This document shows positions 62,880 to 64,000 of a stretch of DNA of 64,000 nucleotides, piece by piece; within the stretch, counting starts at the first letter, position 1, and each line of letters starts with the position of its first letter. Position numbers and translations under genes: made by a program. Below the pieces are notes generated by a model. It was not told the origin of the DNA, did not search any database, and saw nothing but the letters and a program-made list of their open reading frames with translations. Where the stretch lies: NCBI GenBank assembly GCA_033819885.1, contig JAQYUZ010000041.1, forward strand, positions 62,001-126,000. Direction: 5' to 3'. Source of the stretch: Microbotryomycetes sp. JL201 (lineage: Eukaryota; Basidiomycota; Microbotryomycetes).

Positions 62880-64000
62880 CTACATGTCATCAAGCTTGCG
62901 CTCGTGAGCGTGGGTCTGGTGCACGTCCTTTGACACCTCGTCAAAGTCGTACAACGGCCGCAGAGTAGCGGTTTTGTCGAATCTGACCCAGCGCTTGAGG
63001 AAGTACGGCAACGACTCGCGAGCTTGATAAGAAGCATGACGTCCGACTGGCACGGCAAAGACATAGTCGAGCTCTTCGAGCGTGCGCTGCTTGGTCTCAG
63101 GGCCTAAGGTTGGATAGTCTCGTCAGTGCTTCAATCGCACAGCATCATACCGCTCTGCTCACAGAGGAAGAATATCATCCAGAAGGCTGTGACGTTGAGA
63201 GCCGCATAGAAGCCAAACCTTTTCAACGAAAGAAAGTCAGCCTCGCCGCATGTTTCGGGCCTATTGCGGCGTCAGACGAGAATGAGAAGACGAGAACTTA
63301 CGCGCCGGTGGGTGTCATGGCACTGATCATTCGGGGAAAAGTGATTCCAAGGATGGACGCCCAGAACAATGTCGTTGCGACTGCCCAGGACATTCCGACC
63401 TCACGGTGGGACAGCGGAAACACTTCGGCGCTGTAAGTGTACGGCACGGGGCCCTCTCCAGGTGAGTAGAAGATGCAGAAGAGGTAGATGAAGAGAAGAA
63501 TCAAAGGAAGGCGAGCGCCGCTGCTTTCAGGCAGCAAAAACATCAAACCGGATACCACTGGCAGAGAGCAGTCAGTGTGGCGACTCGAAGGAGACGTCTC
63601 GACTTGCAGACTTACGCAAGGTCCACGCCATGTTTGGGAAAGTAAACAGCAACAGGTTGCGGCGACCGAACGTGTCAATGGTCCAAACGGCAGGAAAGGC
63701 GAACAGAAAGTTGATAGCTGTGCGCGCGACGGCTCAGCTTCGGTAAAGATGGAGAGACGATCGACTCACCTCCAAAGCCGAGCGATGCGCCTAAAGCTTG
63801 TTTGTTCGAGTAGCCTGCCTCTGCAAAGATGGACGACGAATAGAACGCGATGATGTTGATACCGCACTACCGAAAACGAGTCAACCGTGATCGCTTCGCA
63901 TTGAAGCTTTGGGCTCACCATCTGCTGGCCAATCATCACGGTCGAGGCGGCAATAGTAGCACGTCTAACGCGAGGCTTGGTCCACAGTTCGAAGAAACGC
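62880..64000 (-). CDS. Sugar transporter, MFS (5' end outside window)
   Basis: The C-terminal part is in six exons: 63919-64000 (continues outside), 63770-63866, 63616-63717, 63302-63557, 63163-63218, 62880-63103. Family marks are [20 protein letters not shown], then [21 protein letters not shown] and [18 protein letters not shown], ending with [18 protein letters not shown]. The last is the classic sugar-porter signature after membrane segment 12. These permeases carry hexoses, disaccharides or polyols; the substrate is not visible. The tail RKLDDM is cytosolic. It converges on the MCT-like gene with about 220 bp between stops. Confidence 0.9.

Overview
The window is nuclear DNA of a fungus, most likely a basidiomycete. 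The genes carry many short introns (mostly 40-75 nt, with CTGAC/CTAAC-like branch points), the sequence is moderately GC-rich, and genes are closely packed on both strands. Family content fits: two Zn2Cys6 regulators, a protein with a degenerate kinase domain, an AAA-type ATPase, GAF, histidine kinase and receiver domains (group X type), PEX8-like and SYG1-like proteins. The dense introns and GC content suggest Pucciniomycotina, but that placement is inference. No tRNA, rRNA, CRISPR array, transposase or viral remnant was recognised.

Layout. 1-5.2 kb: 3' end of UTP22/NRAP, a basic CCDC137-like protein, a pirin. 5.9-8.4 kb: NTA1-type N-terminal amidohydrolase and a quinone oxidoreductase, convergent. 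9.1-14.2 kb: a large unknown nuclear-type protein and a HAD phosphatase. 14.2-17.0 kb: the least settled stretch, with a probable unknown minus-strand gene, a foldback and palindromic repeats. 17.0-23.2 kb: a Zn2Cys6 factor divergent from a large acidic protein. 23.4-28.4 kb: PEX8-like and TTI2-like genes, divergent with almost no gap. 28.6-33.5 kb: EXO1 and CAF40/RCD1. 34.3-39.7 kb: a second Zn2Cys6 protein and a PH-domain protein. 40.2-47.4 kb: SYG1/XPR1, RPN3, SWP1. 48.0-51.2 kb: DHH1 and a securin-like small protein with KEN and D boxes. 51.6-60.4 kb: the giant hybrid histidine kinase. 60.6-64.0 kb: a monocarboxylate-type transporter and the 3' part of a sugar transporter.

Most of the genes are ordinary housekeeping genes. 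They cover ribosome biogenesis, the N-degron pathway, DNA repair, mRNA decay (DHH1 and CAF40 act in the same CCR4-NOT/decapping network), the proteasome, N-glycosylation, peroxisome biogenesis, phosphate sensing and transport. They do not form a functional cluster.

The most unusual signal is in gene structure. Seven introns in five genes appear to start with GC instead of GT, three of them in EXO1. In each case the GC donor is what restores a family-conserved protein motif. There are also several microexons, down to 10 nt. The best candidate for a new gene assignment is the securin-like protein at 50314-51189. All exon joins were worked out by eye and are predictions.
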